DNA of 64,000 bases from Asterias amurensis (lineage: Eukaryota > Echinodermata > Asteroidea > Forcipulatida > Asteriidae), in the NCBI RefSeq assembly GCF_032118995.1, contig NC_092650.1:13886501-13950500 (forward strand), read 5' to 3'. The notes under the pieces were generated by a model, which was given only the letters and a program-made list of their open reading frames with translations, did no database searches and was not told the DNA's origin. Below, piece by piece: positions 31,487 through 43,671 of the stretch (positions are counted from its first letter, which is position 1; each line of letters opens with the position of its first letter). The translations under genes were made by a program, and so were the position numbers.

Positions 31487-33601
31487 TCAAACACCCAGTA
31501 GAACCTGACTCATGACGTCATCGGGTGAATATCCAAACAGTCTATAGTCCACGTGGTAATAATCCATCAGTTTCCGCATCAAATCCGGCGATATCGACTT
31601 GTAATATTCCACGAAACGTTGTTTTGCCTTTGAGCTTTTGTATTCTGGGAATTGGACGAGGTGGTCGATACCTAGCCATCGCAGTACGAACGGACCTTCC
31701 ACTGCAAGATTTTCAAAATGGCCGATGAAATCGTATTTGACATGACAAGGCCGTGATAGTTTATACTGTGGCAGCCAGTGATCATTTAACTGGTTCATTT
31801 TGATACCACTTCCCCGATCAGTGATGTATTTGATAAATTCAGTGAATGTAATATTCCACCATTTCCCGAGCTTCTGTTTTTTATCGCCTCTGTAACGATC
31901 GGCAATTTCTCTCCCATAAGTCTTCTCCCAAATCCGTTGAATGAAAGACCAAGAGTGAAGTTTATCCATATACGCTGAAAGTAACCTACTCATAGGTTCT
32001 CGCACAAACAACACTTTACGGTAGCTCTTCAACCGGGCATCATCTCTTCTGTAATATTTCAGTACATTCTTCAACTTTCCAGTGTTGTTGTTCAGTGTAC
32101 GCCAGATTGTCTTCCACGTCGTGCAAGACACCTTGGGAATGAAATTGAAGAGGATTTTATGTTTGTCGTTGACGAGTAAATGTCTGTAGTCGCTAATTGG
32201 TCCTGATATTATGCTAAAATGGCTACACACTTCAGCCAGTGCCCGCTTTCGACGTTCTTGTTCCATGTTCATGATATGTTCAAGTTCCAAAGCAGTTAGT
32301 GTCGATGTTGCATCATTGAACTCAGTGGTGATGTTAAAAACAGCCGACTTTGATTCCTGTGTTTTGGGAAAACACTATTTTTAAGTACAAAGCAGAGTCG
32401 ATTTGCTAATATATGATCACGTATATGTATTGCTATTTTTAAAGGACAGGTAAAACAATCCAAACAAAAATATTAAGATTATTTCGTTCCCTCGAAACAT
32501 TGTTTCCCCTCGAAATGTTATAATATTATTTAAAGACTTCAGGCCTGAAGCCCCCTTTAAAGCCATTCGACACTTTCGGTAAACAGAATGGTCCAAGGCC
32601 CACACTTCGTGTATCACAACTTGCATATAAAATAACGAACCTGTCCAAATTTAGGCTCAATCGGTCATCGGAGTTGGGAGAAAACAACGGGAAAACCCAC
32701 CTTGTTTCCGCATGTTTCGCCGTGTTGTGACATGTGTTTAAAATAAATCCGTAATTCTCGATATCGAGAATTGATATTGTTTTAATGTTTTCTCAAAAAG
32801 TAAAGGATTTCATGGAATAATATTTCAAGAGAAGTCTTTCACCACTACCTTCTGTAAACCCTGTAAGTTATTTGTAAATCTGTGAACTTTTATTTTTTTC
32901 TGTTCCGAAAGTGTCCAATGGCTTTAAGACCAAGCACAACAGTTTGTGCAACAAGTTTTTTTTCCCCAAAGGTGTCCCGTGTCTTTAAATTGTACGTACC
33001 TCTTGCTGTTCAGCTAGAATTTTGGAGTAACGAAACGAGCGGATGGACGGCGACACGCCTGGGATGAAAAATACAAAAGTTGGTGTTACAAATTTCCCTA
33101 AAGAAAACTTGGAAGAGCATGTTGAGTTAAAAGAACATTACAGACTTGGTTTTTGCTAACAAAACAGTTGCTGGCAATGTATAAGCACTATTATATAATC
33201 CACCATATTTATACATAAACTGACAAACCTCGTTTGAGATCGATCGGCCATCTGGGTCACGCGAAAATAGTGAAAAACCGATTACACATTTTCAGGTATA
33301 CAACTTCATGAATTGAACGCTTTCATTATTATCTCGCAATTTCGACAACTGATTGAGCTCAAACTTTCACAGGTTTGTTATTTTACGCATATTATGTTGA
33401 GATACACCAACTGTGAAGGCTGGTCTTTGACAATTACCAATAGTGCTCAGTGTCTTTAAAAAAAAGAAAGAGCTGTTTTTATTGAGAACACTCACTTTGA
33501 TTTGGATAACGTTGGTTTCGGTCCAGCAGAAACGACGCCATAATCAAGAGTATCATGATGGGGCCGACTGTGACGAGTGCAAGGTTCCGAGGGGTAGCCA
33601 T
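31487..33601 (-). CDS. Carbohydrate sulfotransferase, HNK-1/chondroitin 4-O family (three exons)
   Basis: A type II Golgi enzyme transferring sulfate from PAPS to a sugar of glycoprotein or proteoglycan chains. Exons on the - strand: 33601-33496, 33058-33000, 32356-31487. Phases 1 and 0 fit, giving 344 residues; in-frame TAG upstream of the third exon supports its acceptor. Residues 7-26 (LALVTVGPIMILLIMASFLL) are the signal anchor after a short tail MATPRN. The PAPS 5'-phosphosulfate loop is IPKVSCTTWK (about 128-137) and the 3'-phosphate motif is VREPMSRLLSAY (about 173-184). Family motifs HWLPQYKL and YDFIGHFENL follow, and the protein ends in a DYRLFGYS region. Possible N-glycosylation sites include N63-I-T. 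Length and motifs fit the CHST8-14 group; acceptor specificity cannot be read. A family C MITE lies in the intron before the last exon. Confidence 0.95.
32557..32927 (+). mobile_element. Family C MITE in sulfotransferase intron
   Basis: TTAA-bounded copy between the second and third exons, with the TCTCGATATCGAGA central palindrome intact. Confidence 0.92.
33185..33462. mobile_element. Chimeric repeat: family E piece joined to family A right end
   Basis: 33185-33290 matches family E inverted (CAAACCTCGTTTGAGATCGA, GGCCATCTGG). From about 33320 the sequence is family A (TTATCTCGCAATTTCGAC to GCTCAGTGTCTTTAA). It lies in sulfotransferase intron 1, close to the donor at 33495. Confidence 0.7.
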
Positions 33602-33717
33602 CTTGATAATCTAAACATTATTCAAAAAAATAATACTCGTCAACGTCGCCTACTTCAAACTTCGGATTTAGTTTGATTTGTACGAGGTTTCAACGGCAAA
33701 ACTTAATGTATTTTTTT

Positions 33718-33723
33718 TTTATA
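33718..33723 (-). promoter_or_regulatory. TATA box upstream of the sulfotransferase ATG exon
   Basis: CCTATAAAAA on the - strand, 117 bp before the ATG at 33601. This predicts a start site near 33690 and a ~90-nt 5' UTR. Confidence 0.4.
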
Positions 33724-33976
33724 GGAAAGAGTGTCCACAAGTAAGGTCTGACCTAATTATTGCTGTTGTTGATGTAGTTGTTTTTTTAGTGTTTCTTTGT
33801 TTTTAAGTGTCTATTTTTATTCATTTTTTATTTTGTGAACAGGGTTGGATTGCATCAAAATAAGATTTTGTCGAACAAAAAGTACAGTGCATATGTACCG
33901 CAAAAACGTTCACGAAATAAACCTAAACATTTATGAATATTGGGGGAACATATTAACTACATTGAAGACCACTTAC

Positions 33977-34078
33977 CGTTTGTCTACCCGCAACTGAAGC
34001 CACCACGAGCCCCGAAGTCATTACTACCAAAAGCAGTATTATCTCAGTTACAGACAAGACATAAAACAACGTTGCCAT
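33977..34078 (-). CDS. Second membrane-anchor exon, possible alternative first exon of the sulfotransferase
   Basis: The ATG at 34078 lies in TCAAGATGGC, the same context as the exon at 33601. The frame reads 34 codons beginning MATLFYVLSV, with a hydrophobic stretch (residues about 8-31), and ends at an excellent donor, AAACG/GTAAGT (exon end 33977, phase 0). A TATA box lies about 106 bp upstream. Phase 0 cannot join the 59-nt second exon (which needs phase 1) without a stop. It can join the last exon at 32356 directly, or read in frame into the 33601 exon through a weak acceptor (AATGTTTAG) at 33611. So it may give an isoform with a different anchor, or belong to another transcript. The choice is inference. 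Confidence 0.6.
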
Positions 34079-34183
34079 CTTGAAAAAGGGTCCTGTATGT
34101 TTTCTTTTGAAGCACTCTCAATCTTCCTTGTTAAATTCTCTAGACTTTCGCAAAGGTTGTACGTTCACTGTCTGATAAGTTGC

Positions 34184-34190
34184 CTATATA
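34184..34190 (-). promoter_or_regulatory. TATA box (TATATAG) of the upstream anchor exon
   Basis: CCTTATATAGGC on the - strand. A start near 34157 would give an ~80-nt leader before the ATG at 34078. Confidence 0.5.
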
Positions 34191-34199
34191 AGGCTTTGG

Positions 34200-35031
34200 T
34201 GGGCGTATTATGCATGTTATGATGGTTCTTTAAGTAGACCAAACTGCTTCACCAAGACAGAAACTTCAACAAAGACTGTTATGGTTGGAATAAGGTACAT
34301 CGAAGATGTCGATACCTTGTTATTTGATCTTATAATATGGTATCGATTCTGTTAGGTTACACCATGTTTACACTGGTAAGCTCCACCGTACATTATTGAA
34401 GACAATAACAATCAATTTACGTAATGTGGTATGTTTATACACAAGTCGCAACCCGCAATAAAGAAGAATCAGTATAAAAAAAAACTAACTTAGTGTTCTT
34501 ACTTTTTTTCTAAAATCGACACTCTTACATTGACGTTATCGGTTATTCGGATCGATAGTTGCAATCACAAGTATTCCTAGTAGTAGAAACATGATCATGT
34601 TCCCTTCAATTGAAAAGACTGACTCACATCCCGGTCGTGGTTGCCCGTACAACACCCACGAACCCAGTGACAAATCCCACATGACCTCAAAGCCTTAAAA
34701 GGTTCGTCTTGAGAATGACGTATTTATTGGTCTTAAATGCCAATATCCTGGTTAGTTTTTACGTTGGTTTGTTGTAGAGGAAGACTGTCAGTTATACGTC
34801 ATCATATAATGATAATGTCGTTATCCCGATTGGTGTTAACTGGCAGAAACCACCCGATGATGGCGTTACTAGAACGCAAATGTACTGCTATAGCCCCCCA
34901 CCAAAAAGCTCAAACCTTTTGTAACTTCGGCATGTCCCTGCGTATTCGAACATTTTTTTTGTTTTTGGGGGGCGTGATATTGCCACTGTCTCTAGCTCTT
35001 GTCAGGTGTCGCCACATTTTCTTCCGCAAGG
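34200..35031. other. Unannotated stretch
   Basis: A 104-codon + strand frame at 34737-35051 lacks an acceptor, family motif or clean composition and runs into a MITE. Nothing else recognised. Confidence 0.45.
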
Positions 35032-35407
35032 AAACCTTTGGACACTATTGATAATTACTCTACATAATTTTTAGCATAACAAGTTACTTGGTAACGAGCA
35101 ATGGAGAGAGCTGTTGATATGTATAAAACATTGTGAGAAAGGTGTTCCACCGAAGTAACATAGTTTTTGAGTAAGTTATTTCTCACTAAATTTGAATTGA
35201 TTTCGAGACCTCAGCTGAGGTCTCGAGTTCAAGCATCTGAAAGCACACAACTTGTGCGACAAGGGTTTTTTCTTCTTCCATTGTTCTCTCGCAACTTCGA
35301 CGACCAATTGAGTTCAAATTTTCACAAGTTTATGCATATGTTGAGATACACCAAGTGAGAATACTGGTCTTTGACAATTTATTGCCCCAAGCGTCCAGTG
35401 CCTTTAA
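35032..35407 (+). mobile_element. Family A MITE
   Basis: The right end is TTAA-bounded. The left TTAA is lost, and the central hairpin is shortened to GAGACCTCAGCTGAGGTCTC. Confidence 0.88.
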
Positions 35408-36183
35408 AACCCAAATTCCCTAATACGTGAGGTTTTCTAGGAATACACTGTTATCTTGTACAACCCCTCCACAATGGTGTGTAGACCTCCATTTATACAG
35501 CACTGTGTATTTTATGCAAACCTGACGAAACTTGCGTCAGTGTGATAATTGTATTGCCACTGTCCCCTTGGTGTCACCGCAAATACTTCAGAGGAAACCT
35601 TTTAAAACCCGAATTCCTGGTGATTCCCTTAAATGCGTTTTATAACATCATAACGAAGTAATATTTTTTGTTGTAAACCACTTGATTTGAGATTACTAGA
35701 AACTCCTATTCAAGTATGACGCGGAGTTCGGGTCCAAGGTGGACCTGACCATTGTGGCTCAGACCGATCCCAACACTGTTCACACAGTGGGATTTTAACT
35801 TGGATTCTGCGTCATTTTCTTGGTAATTTTCCGTTCACACTGATCCATAAATGAGTCAGAGCAGTCCATATAAACCTTCCTCAAAATATAACATCAAGAT
35901 AAACCAGTCAACTATAAACTAAATTGTGTGATTTCATCACTCAATGCTAGGTTTGTATTGTTCAAACAAATGACACAAACACATGGAATATGTTTATTTT
36001 CTACCCTTATTTTTTTCCAGGCAATTAACAATGCAATTAAGACATGTGTGAAGGTTTTTGAGTGTTAATGAGCCATTTAACCCCCAATGCACATCAAGAG
36101 CAACACATGGGAATTATAAAAACACGTACACAACTGTGTTATTTCCTTGAAGTTAAAAAAAAAAAAACTTTTTGCATATTATT
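35408..36183. other. Unannotated stretch
   Basis: No exon or repeat recognised, apart from a CpG-richer patch at 35715-35850. Confidence 0.45.
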
Positions 36184-36583
36184 GAAGACACTGGACACTA
36201 TTGGTAATTGATCAAAGACTAGCCTTCACAGTTGGTGTTTCTCAACATATTGCATCAAACATGTGAATCCTAACAAACATGTGAACATTTGAACTCAACT
36301 GGTCGTCGAAGATGCGAGATAATAATTAAAGAAAAACACCCTTGTCACCCGAAGTTGTGTGCTTTCAGTTGCTTGATTTCGAGAAATCAAATTCTAAATC
36401 TGAGGTCTCGAAATCAAATTCAGGGAAAATTACTTTTTTCTCGAAAACTATGCCACTTCAGAGGGAGCCGTTTTTAACAATGTTTTATACCACCAACCTC
36501 TCCCCAATACTCGTCACTCACCAAGGAAGGTTTTATGCTGATCATTATTTTGAGTAATAACCAATAGTGTCCTTTGCCTTTAA
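36184..36583 (-). mobile_element. Family A MITE, - orientation
   Basis: Nearly full length; TTAA at the right border and a degraded left end. Confidence 0.88.
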
Positions 36584-36720
36584 GGAGCCATCTTGAATTT
36601 CAAATGGCCGCCATCCACTCAAATGTCAGAGTCGCGTCAAGATTTTCTGTAGCTGCGATACAGCCAAATTTGTGCTGATAATCATTTTGAGTAATTACCG
36701 ATAGTGTCCACTGCCTTTAA
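36584..36720. repeat. ~90-bp dispersed repeat followed by a family A end
   Basis: GGAGCCATCTTGAATTTCAA to CGATACAGCCAAATTTGT is shared with 49908-49999. It is immediately followed by a partial family A right end (ATTTTGAGTAATTACCGATA to GCCTTTAA). Confidence 0.85.
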
Positions 36721-36832
36721 TTGCACTGCAAAAGGTTTTCATCTCATGGTTATAAGACAGCTATTTAAAAAAAAACAGACAAGCTAAAAGCGCCAAGTGT
36801 TTTGAATGATTTTTAAAACAGTCTATATTGAA

Positions 36833-37216
36833 ACGACTGTGGACACTATTGTTAATTACTCAAAATAATTATTAGCACATAACATTACATGGTAATGAGT
36901 ATTGGGGAGAGGTTGATAGTATAAAACATTGTGAGAAACGGCGCCCACAGAAGAAGTTCATTTTCGAGAAAGAAGTAATTTTCCACGAAATTGATTTCGA
37001 GACCTCAGATTTAGAATTTGAGGTATCGAAATCAAGCATCCGAAAGCACACGACTTTGTGTGACAAGGGTGTTTTTTCTACATTATTATCTCGCAACTTT
37101 GCCTACCCATTGAGCTCAATTTTCACAGGTGTGTTATTTTATGTATGTTCAGATAAACCAAGTAAAGTGAGAAGACTGGTATTTTGACAATTACCAAAAG
37201 TTTCCAGTGTCTTTAA
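36833..37216 (+). mobile_element. Family A MITE
   Basis: Full copy; the right TTAA is intact and the left end mutated (CGACTGTGGACAC). Confidence 0.9.
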
Positions 37217-37324
37217 GTTAACTAACAGTATTTGAAAATAAAACAGTTAGAAAGGAATTTTTACACAGAAAAATAACTGATGAATATCCCGACTCCAAAA
37301 CATATCCTGTTGAGATTTCAATCA

Positions 37325-37490
37325 TAATGTCCCCTCGAAATATTATTTTCGAGGGAACTAAATAATATTATTGTCAGTAAACAAATCAAGGGTGCGGAAT
37401 ATTATTCTCAGGGAACAGTGTTATCTCGAGAGAACCAACTCGTTTAATTTCGAGGGAACGACATGATATCGAGGGAAGGAAAACAAAGAC
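37325..37490. repeat. TCGAGGGAAC-rich repeat
   Basis: CCTCGAAATATTATTTTCGAGG hairpin halves and four TCGAGGGAA blocks. Related CCCTCGAAA blocks occur at 32480-32520. Confidence 0.5.
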
Positions 37491-37873
37491 CTTGTAAATT
37501 ACTGCATCACCTCAGTTTACGTTTCAGAGGATATCACAAACACACATACTGTAATGCCTGGCTATCAATAATCTTTACAGAAACATATTCTTAAAACGAG
37601 ACTTTTAATAGAACATGAATCCTGTTGTTTGGCAAACAAAACAAATATCTACACAAACCCACACACACAAACCAAACACCAGCCCAAATTTATGCAACGG
37701 TGAAACGAAGCATTCAGCCAGGTGTCGCCGTTTATGTTTTCTTTCAAAATTGAGACTGTAAGAAATAAATATATCCATGGCAACGTCATTACCTACAATG
37801 GTTGCCAGGGGTTTTTATATAAAGATAATGAGAGCCATGCATTGTTCCTAATAACACCACATCGCAAGTGACC

Positions 37874-38177
37874 TTAAAGGGACATGTTGCCTTGGATCGG
37901 GCGAGTAGGTCTTTGAAAAGTGTTTGAAACCGTGTGTAAAGGAATGCATAATGGTAAGAAATATGGTTTTCCTCATACGTCGTGAACTAGACACTGCACG
38001 TCATTTTCTGGAGCCAAGATTTTGACTCAAATTGCCGACCGTGTTAGGTTGCAAAGTAAAAGGAAAACCATGCATTTTCGAAGCAAAATCTTTCAAACCA
38101 TATCGATTTCAAAACAAACGGTTTCAAAAGAAATTCATGGACCAACTCGATCGATCCAAGTCAACATGTTCCTTTAA
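37874..38177. mobile_element. Family B MITE, diverged
   Basis: TTAA at both ends; AGGGACATGTTGCCTTGGAT and inverse. The centre is shortened (TTTTGACTC). Confidence 0.88.
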
Positions 38178-38518
38178 TCGTCCAATCCCAAAAAAGAAGT
38201 AAGAAAATATTCTTGCTTTAGAAATGAATAGCCCCATCTGTGTTCGCCTTTGTAGGTTTTTGATGTGAATGTTAGTGGCTTGTAAAATTATTGTAAACAT
38301 ACTTCATACTTTTGATATCAACCCCCACTTTGACAAAAGAAAGGATCTGAAAAAAATACCATCGCGGTCTCTCATGAAAATCCTTTTATTGACACACTAG
38401 TAAATCGGTTCTTCTGGTCTCCTTGAAGTTTGTCACCTACCCCCCCCCCCTGTCAACCTGACAAAAATTAATAAACATGTCACCTATACGTCGACCCTAT
38501 ACCCATAAAACTTATAAG

Positions 38519-38885
38519 TTAAAGGAACACGTTGCCTTGGATCGGTCGAGTTGGTCTTTAAAAAGCGTTTATAACCGTTTGTTATAAAATGCATATGGGT
38601 AGAAAGATGTTGTAAAAGTAGAATATCATTATCCACACAAACATGCCTCTAATTTGCACCGTTTTCCTTTCACCTCGTCGAGTAGCACGGTCGGCCATTT
38701 ATTGGAGTCAAAATTTTGACTCCCATAATGGCCGACCGTGATAGTTCGCGATGTAAAAGGAAAACCGTGCAATTTCGAGTGATACTTGTGTGGATCATTA
38801 TATTCTACTTTTAAAACATCTTTCTAACCATATGCATTTCATAACAAACGGTTTCAAACGCTTTTAATAGACCAACTCGTCCTTT
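38519..38885. mobile_element. Family B MITE, right end truncated
   Basis: The left TTAA and AGGAACACGTTGCCTTGGAT are present. The right arm stops at CCAACTCGTCC. Confidence 0.9.
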
Positions 38886-39348
38886 CATGTGCAGTCAATA
38901 TTGTGACAGCGCCATCATTTAATATCTATTACCATACAATTTCATGTAATATGAAGAAAGGGAGAAAACCATGTTTAGCTGTGTTCTTGCAACTGTAGTT
39001 TTTATGTGGTAGCCACGAGGGGAAAAATCGATTTTTTTTTACTCACTATAATGCCTTTGTAGTGACTGACACTTCACAAAATTACACCGGAACGCATACA
39101 AGGTCTCACACATTGCAAACCAGGTGACACGCCATTAAAAACTAATTACGGTTTTTTCCCGCCATTCAAACACTTAAAATAACTGCATAAGACTGTACGC
39201 ATTGGACTTTCAGATAACTTACGAGTTTTGCAGTATACAATTTATATTCGAGATGATATACAATTGCTTTCTCTCGCCCCACACCTTTGATTCAAACCAG
39301 CATATAGATTACGGAGATAACTAATTCCGGTAAAATCACAGTATATGT
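38886..39348. other. Unannotated stretch
   Basis: AT-rich; nothing recognised. Confidence 0.5.
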
Positions 39349-39710
39349 TTAAAGGGAATAATTAGATACACGTTTGGTAATTGTTCAAAGCAAATATTAA
39401 CTTAAAACTGACTTGGTAATGAGCTGTTGATAGTAGAAAACATTCTGGGAAACGGCTCCCTCTGAAGTAGCATAGATTTTGAAATAGAGGTAATTTCTCT
39501 TTAAAATAGTAAAAGACTTCTAGCTAGACGTCTTTTATTCCTATCTTAAAGCACACAAATTCGTCTAACAAGGGTGTTTTTTCTTTCATCATTTTCTCCC
39601 AACTCCGATGACCAATAGAGCTCAAATTTTCACAGGTTTGTTATTCTACGCACACACCAAGTGAGAACACTGGTCTTCGACAATTTACCAATAGTGTACC
39701 TTCCCTTTAA
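39349..39710 (+). mobile_element. TTAA-flanked MITE, family D
   Basis: Ends AGGGAATAATTAGATACACG and AGTGTACCTTCCCT at TTAA. The central hairpin is AAAGACTTCTAGCTAGACGTCTTTT in two halves. The outer third resembles family A (ACGGCTCCCTCTGAAGTAG). Confidence 0.85.
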
Positions 39711-40006
39711 CCCCTTAAAGTGCAACAGAGCTCTGGTGAAAAACACCAACGAAATATGTTGCTGGTGTGACAAAATACCGCCTTGGCTTGTGCGTTACTC
39801 TTAATAATTTAAATGGCAACTAAAACTTACTCATTTGGTAAGAAACAGCAGCTTTCACTTCCAAGTAATATCGTTTTGTAGAAATACATAAGTTTGTATC
39901 TCCGAAACTTGAATCTGAGATCGTGTGTTCCACTTACGGATTATGATTTCTGCTTTGACAAAAAATATCATAAACGCTATAGAACCACCTTTTGAAATGA
40001 AATTGG

Positions 40007-40322
40007 TTAAAGGCACTGTACACGTTTGGTAATTGTCAAAGACCAGTGTTCTCACTTGGTGTATCTCAACATAAGCATAAAATAACAAGCATGTGAAAAT
40101 GTGGGCTCAATATTGGTCATCAAAGTTGCGAGAAAACGATACAAGAAACAACACACCCTGTTGGACGAATTTGTGTTCTTTCAGATAACAATAAAAGACT
40201 TCTAGCTAGAAGTCTTTTATTGTTATTTTTAGTGAGAAATTACCTCTTTCTCAAAAACTACGTTACTTCAGATAATCGTTTCCCACAATGGTTTATACTA
40301 TCAACAGTAGCAACAGCACTCC
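40007..40322 (-). mobile_element. Family D MITE, truncated
   Basis: TTAAAGGCACTGTACACGTT at the left; the AAAGACTTCTAGCTAGAAG hairpin is intact. The right end is lost after ATACTATCAACAG. Confidence 0.85.
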
Positions 40323-41830
40323 CATGCTTGTTATAGTTGTATTGTATTACGGAGTATTCAAACAATCGGACGGTTCAAAAAACCCAAAGGTATATTTTGC
40401 TGATGTTTTCATATTTTTATAAGTAAATGTACTACTTTAGCCTATACTTGTATTTCTTTTCCCGGGAATTGTGACCCTTTAATTTCTATAGCAACGCCTC
40501 ATGTGATTTATTGGTGGTTGATGTGGTGTGGTTTCAAATTCACCTGCTAATCAACAATAAATTGTGTTTGTAAATGAAGGACGCCTGGCGCTAATTGTGT
40601 CCTTTGTCTCGCTTCACCATTTCCCGGTGTCTACCATTGTGATGTGTGTAAAACTCACGTAGACGTCAACTCTAAATATTACTCAAGGAATGGGAGGGGA
40701 TGGGTGACCCTCCCTCATCCCTCCTCTCACTCAGAACTTTTGCCCAATGGACTTGTTTCAAGTCTGTGATTGTGTTTGTTTTACCATGATAGCCAATACA
40801 ATAGCGCCCTCTTGTGGATTAACCTCCGCTCATGCGAATGCGAATGCGATATGAGCTTTGACAACAATTGCAAGGAATAATTCACTGCGAAAACAGCCCT
40901 TATGAATTCAAATTTCGTAAAGCATTAACAGCAGAGGGATGAACCGTGCTTAACAAACCATTGGGTATCACTGTTGATTGCACCCTATGGCAAATTCGAC
41001 TCAATAAAATGGGTAGGCCTATTCAAATTTAACCGTTAATGCACACGCATTAACCTCGGTTCAGTAATTCAACTTGCAGTAATTCAACTTGCAAATTCAT
41101 CTTCGAATACAAAATCCATAGGCATAGATTCTGGAAATTTTATGGACCAATGGGATCACCGGGAGATACTGAAATGAATTTGATTGGCCAAAGGTTTTGT
41201 TTACGGCCTCCTGATTGGGCATCTCTCTGGGATCAATGTTGTTTGTACGTAAATTTCAGTCGTGAATGAATGAATCAACACTAGCGAGTTTAGAGGGTAT
41301 CCAATCTGCGACTTGGGGATGTGGCATAAGAGCGATCTCAGACTTGAAATCAAGTCTAACCCTATCCCCTCTGGCACCGTGAATAAGTGGCCGAAGCCTC
41401 TCTAAGCAATCGACTCCCACGGATCCACCCTGCCTATCCCACTAGAGGTCGCTCAAGAACCGTTTACTGCACTTTGGTAACGCCACAGTCAACTGCAAAA
41501 TCCCTGTGTACTTTTGTTCAAACAGTTGCACAACTGCACTTCATTACGACTGTAGCAAATTATGCACCTAGCAGAAGACAGAGAAGTAAAACAAAACTCA
41601 CGGCTGTTTCATACAATCTCACGGCTGTTTCATGACAAACTCCAGGGTCAGAATAGACCCGCATCTCTGATCCCAGAATGGGGCCCTGACCCACTTTCCG
41701 GGACTGGTTGACCCCAAAACTGGCACAAAAAAAAACCCAATGTGATTTGATACGAGTTTTTGGTAATTTGATCCATTTTTGGGTCATTTGGACACAGATT
41801 AAGTCATACTGACCCATACGTGGAATGTTT
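40323..41830. other. Unannotated stretch
   Basis: Contains a 19-bp direct duplication CTCACGGCTGTTTCATACA / CTCACGGCTGTTTCATGAC near 41600-41636. Otherwise short non-coding-like frames only. Confidence 0.45.
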
Positions 41831-42192
41831 TTAAGTTAAATGCTCAATGTGTCTCAGCGAAGTATTTGAGAATCCTTACTTGGTAAGGAGCAACGAAGAG
41901 CTGTTGATAGTAAAAATAAAAAAAAACATTTCCGAGAAACGGCTCCCTCTGGAGAAGGGGCCCTAACATACAATTTTTTTTTTGAAAAAGGGTAATTTCT
42001 CACTCAATATAAAAGACTTCGGCTGAAAGCACACACAGCTTGCGAGGGTGTTTTTTCTTTCAGTATTCTCTAGAAATCTTCGAAGACCTATTGAACCCAA
42101 ATTTTTTACTTGTTTGTTTTTTGATGCACATGTTGGGATACGCTTAAGTGAAAATACTGGTACTTGAAAAAAGTGTCCAGTGTCTTTACATT
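41831..42192 (+). mobile_element. Diverged family D MITE
   Basis: GAATCCTTACTTGGTAAGGAG, ACGGCTCCCTCTGGAG, TAAAAGACTTCGGCTGAAAG and GTGTCCAGTGTCTTTA occur in family order. The ends are degraded. Confidence 0.7.
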
Positions 42193-43671
42193 GTTTACAC
42201 AACAAACAATGTTAAGGTACGGAGACAAAAAACTATACGGAAGGAGTGAGATGATATAGCCCGAAGAAGATGGAAAGAATAGGGCACCTTTAAAAGAACA
42301 ATGAAGTACACGAGATGTTGAAAATTAAACACAAGCTTTGTACATAAAACTGTCCCTGTGCGTGGCATTTTATTTAAGGAAAACTTGCCCGTCAAGCAGA
42401 AACCCACAACAGCTACAAAGCTGCCTTTTTCGTCCACATCAAACGTAGATTCAAAGCAAACGAATGCACGCACCATGTTTCGCAATTGATTTTGATTAAA
42501 AGCCATTTTACATGCACTCAGACATTCCCGCGCAATCCCGTGGTCATTGATATAATACGAAGTGCCTCGCGCACACAAACGGACCTTGTTGCTTGAAAAT
42601 CATTGAAAACCGCGGGAAATGTTGACCGAAGGAACTCGCGTGTTTACACTGCTGTTTACAGTGCAGTAAGACAACACTTAGATATCGAGGAAAGCATGCT
42701 TCTACACGCAAATAGTACGAATGGATGTATGTAGAGAACCATGTGGAATAAGGGGGGAAAGTTTATTGAAATTGGGGCAAAGATGATGCGCCTGAAAAAG
42801 GGACGAGCTGTGTTAACAACTCGCCAGGGTTTGTCATTAAACGTTTATCATGGTGCAGCCATAATAAGTCTTCCTTTTAAATGGCTTGAAGGTAGAGTAA
42901 GTTTGATCCTGCTATAAAACTGAACGTTTGTGGAAAATTATTTTGGGGCAGGGGAGGGAGGGGAGGGGTTGGAAGGGGTTGGGGGGGGGGGGGGGGGCTC
43001 TTTACTCGACAAATTCAAAACAATTGTTATATTCTGAACCCTGCATGTATAAGCACAACAGTGATGTTAGTATGAGGTTAGAGCACTCTGCTTTCAGTGA
43101 ACATGTCTTGGACGTCATGTCTTGGAGAAATAAGGGTGCATTGGAAGTTCCGATCGCGATGATTTCTTTGCTGCCATTCTGTTATGATTATGACGTTTAC
43201 ATAATAGACTGATTTGAATGCACTTATTATTTTCCCTCATGATTCTTTACAGTACTACTCAAACATACATAATTCATTTTTCTTCGATCTCATTTTGGAG
43301 GTTCGGGTGGGGGGGGGGGGGGGTATTTTGAGCAGACGGCGGCCCCGACACTTCCCCCCACCAAATGTAGGGAGAACAACTGACCTTTTAAACGGCATTG
43401 AGAGAGAAATACTTCAATATTTGAAGATGACACCAGAAAATTTTGATGGTTTAAAAAAGAAGAATGTCATCGATAAGTAAATAATACTTAGTTTGAATGG
43501 CCTGGTGTATAGTGGAAACGGATTGTCAATATTTAGCTTTGAGTTCCGTTTACTAAAAATCACTAAAACGATTGTTTTTATTACCAGGCATTTTTTCAAG
43601 CAACATCATGTAATTGTGAATATCATGATATTGTGAATTTTACTGCCGTGTAGATGGAAGACTTTCAATGA
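42193..43671. other. Unannotated stretch
   Basis: A 127-codon - strand frame (42195-42578) contains ATGGCTTTTAATCAAAATC but no family motif. Two long G runs lie at 42978-42997 and 43308-43323. No gene is claimed. Confidence 0.4.

Noticed and set aside
34737..35051. 104-codon + strand frame
   Set aside because: It runs into a MITE at its end and lacks splice or family support.
42195..42578. 127-codon - strand frame
   Set aside because: No recognisable family or splice structure, and an unremarkable composition rich in F, C and L.
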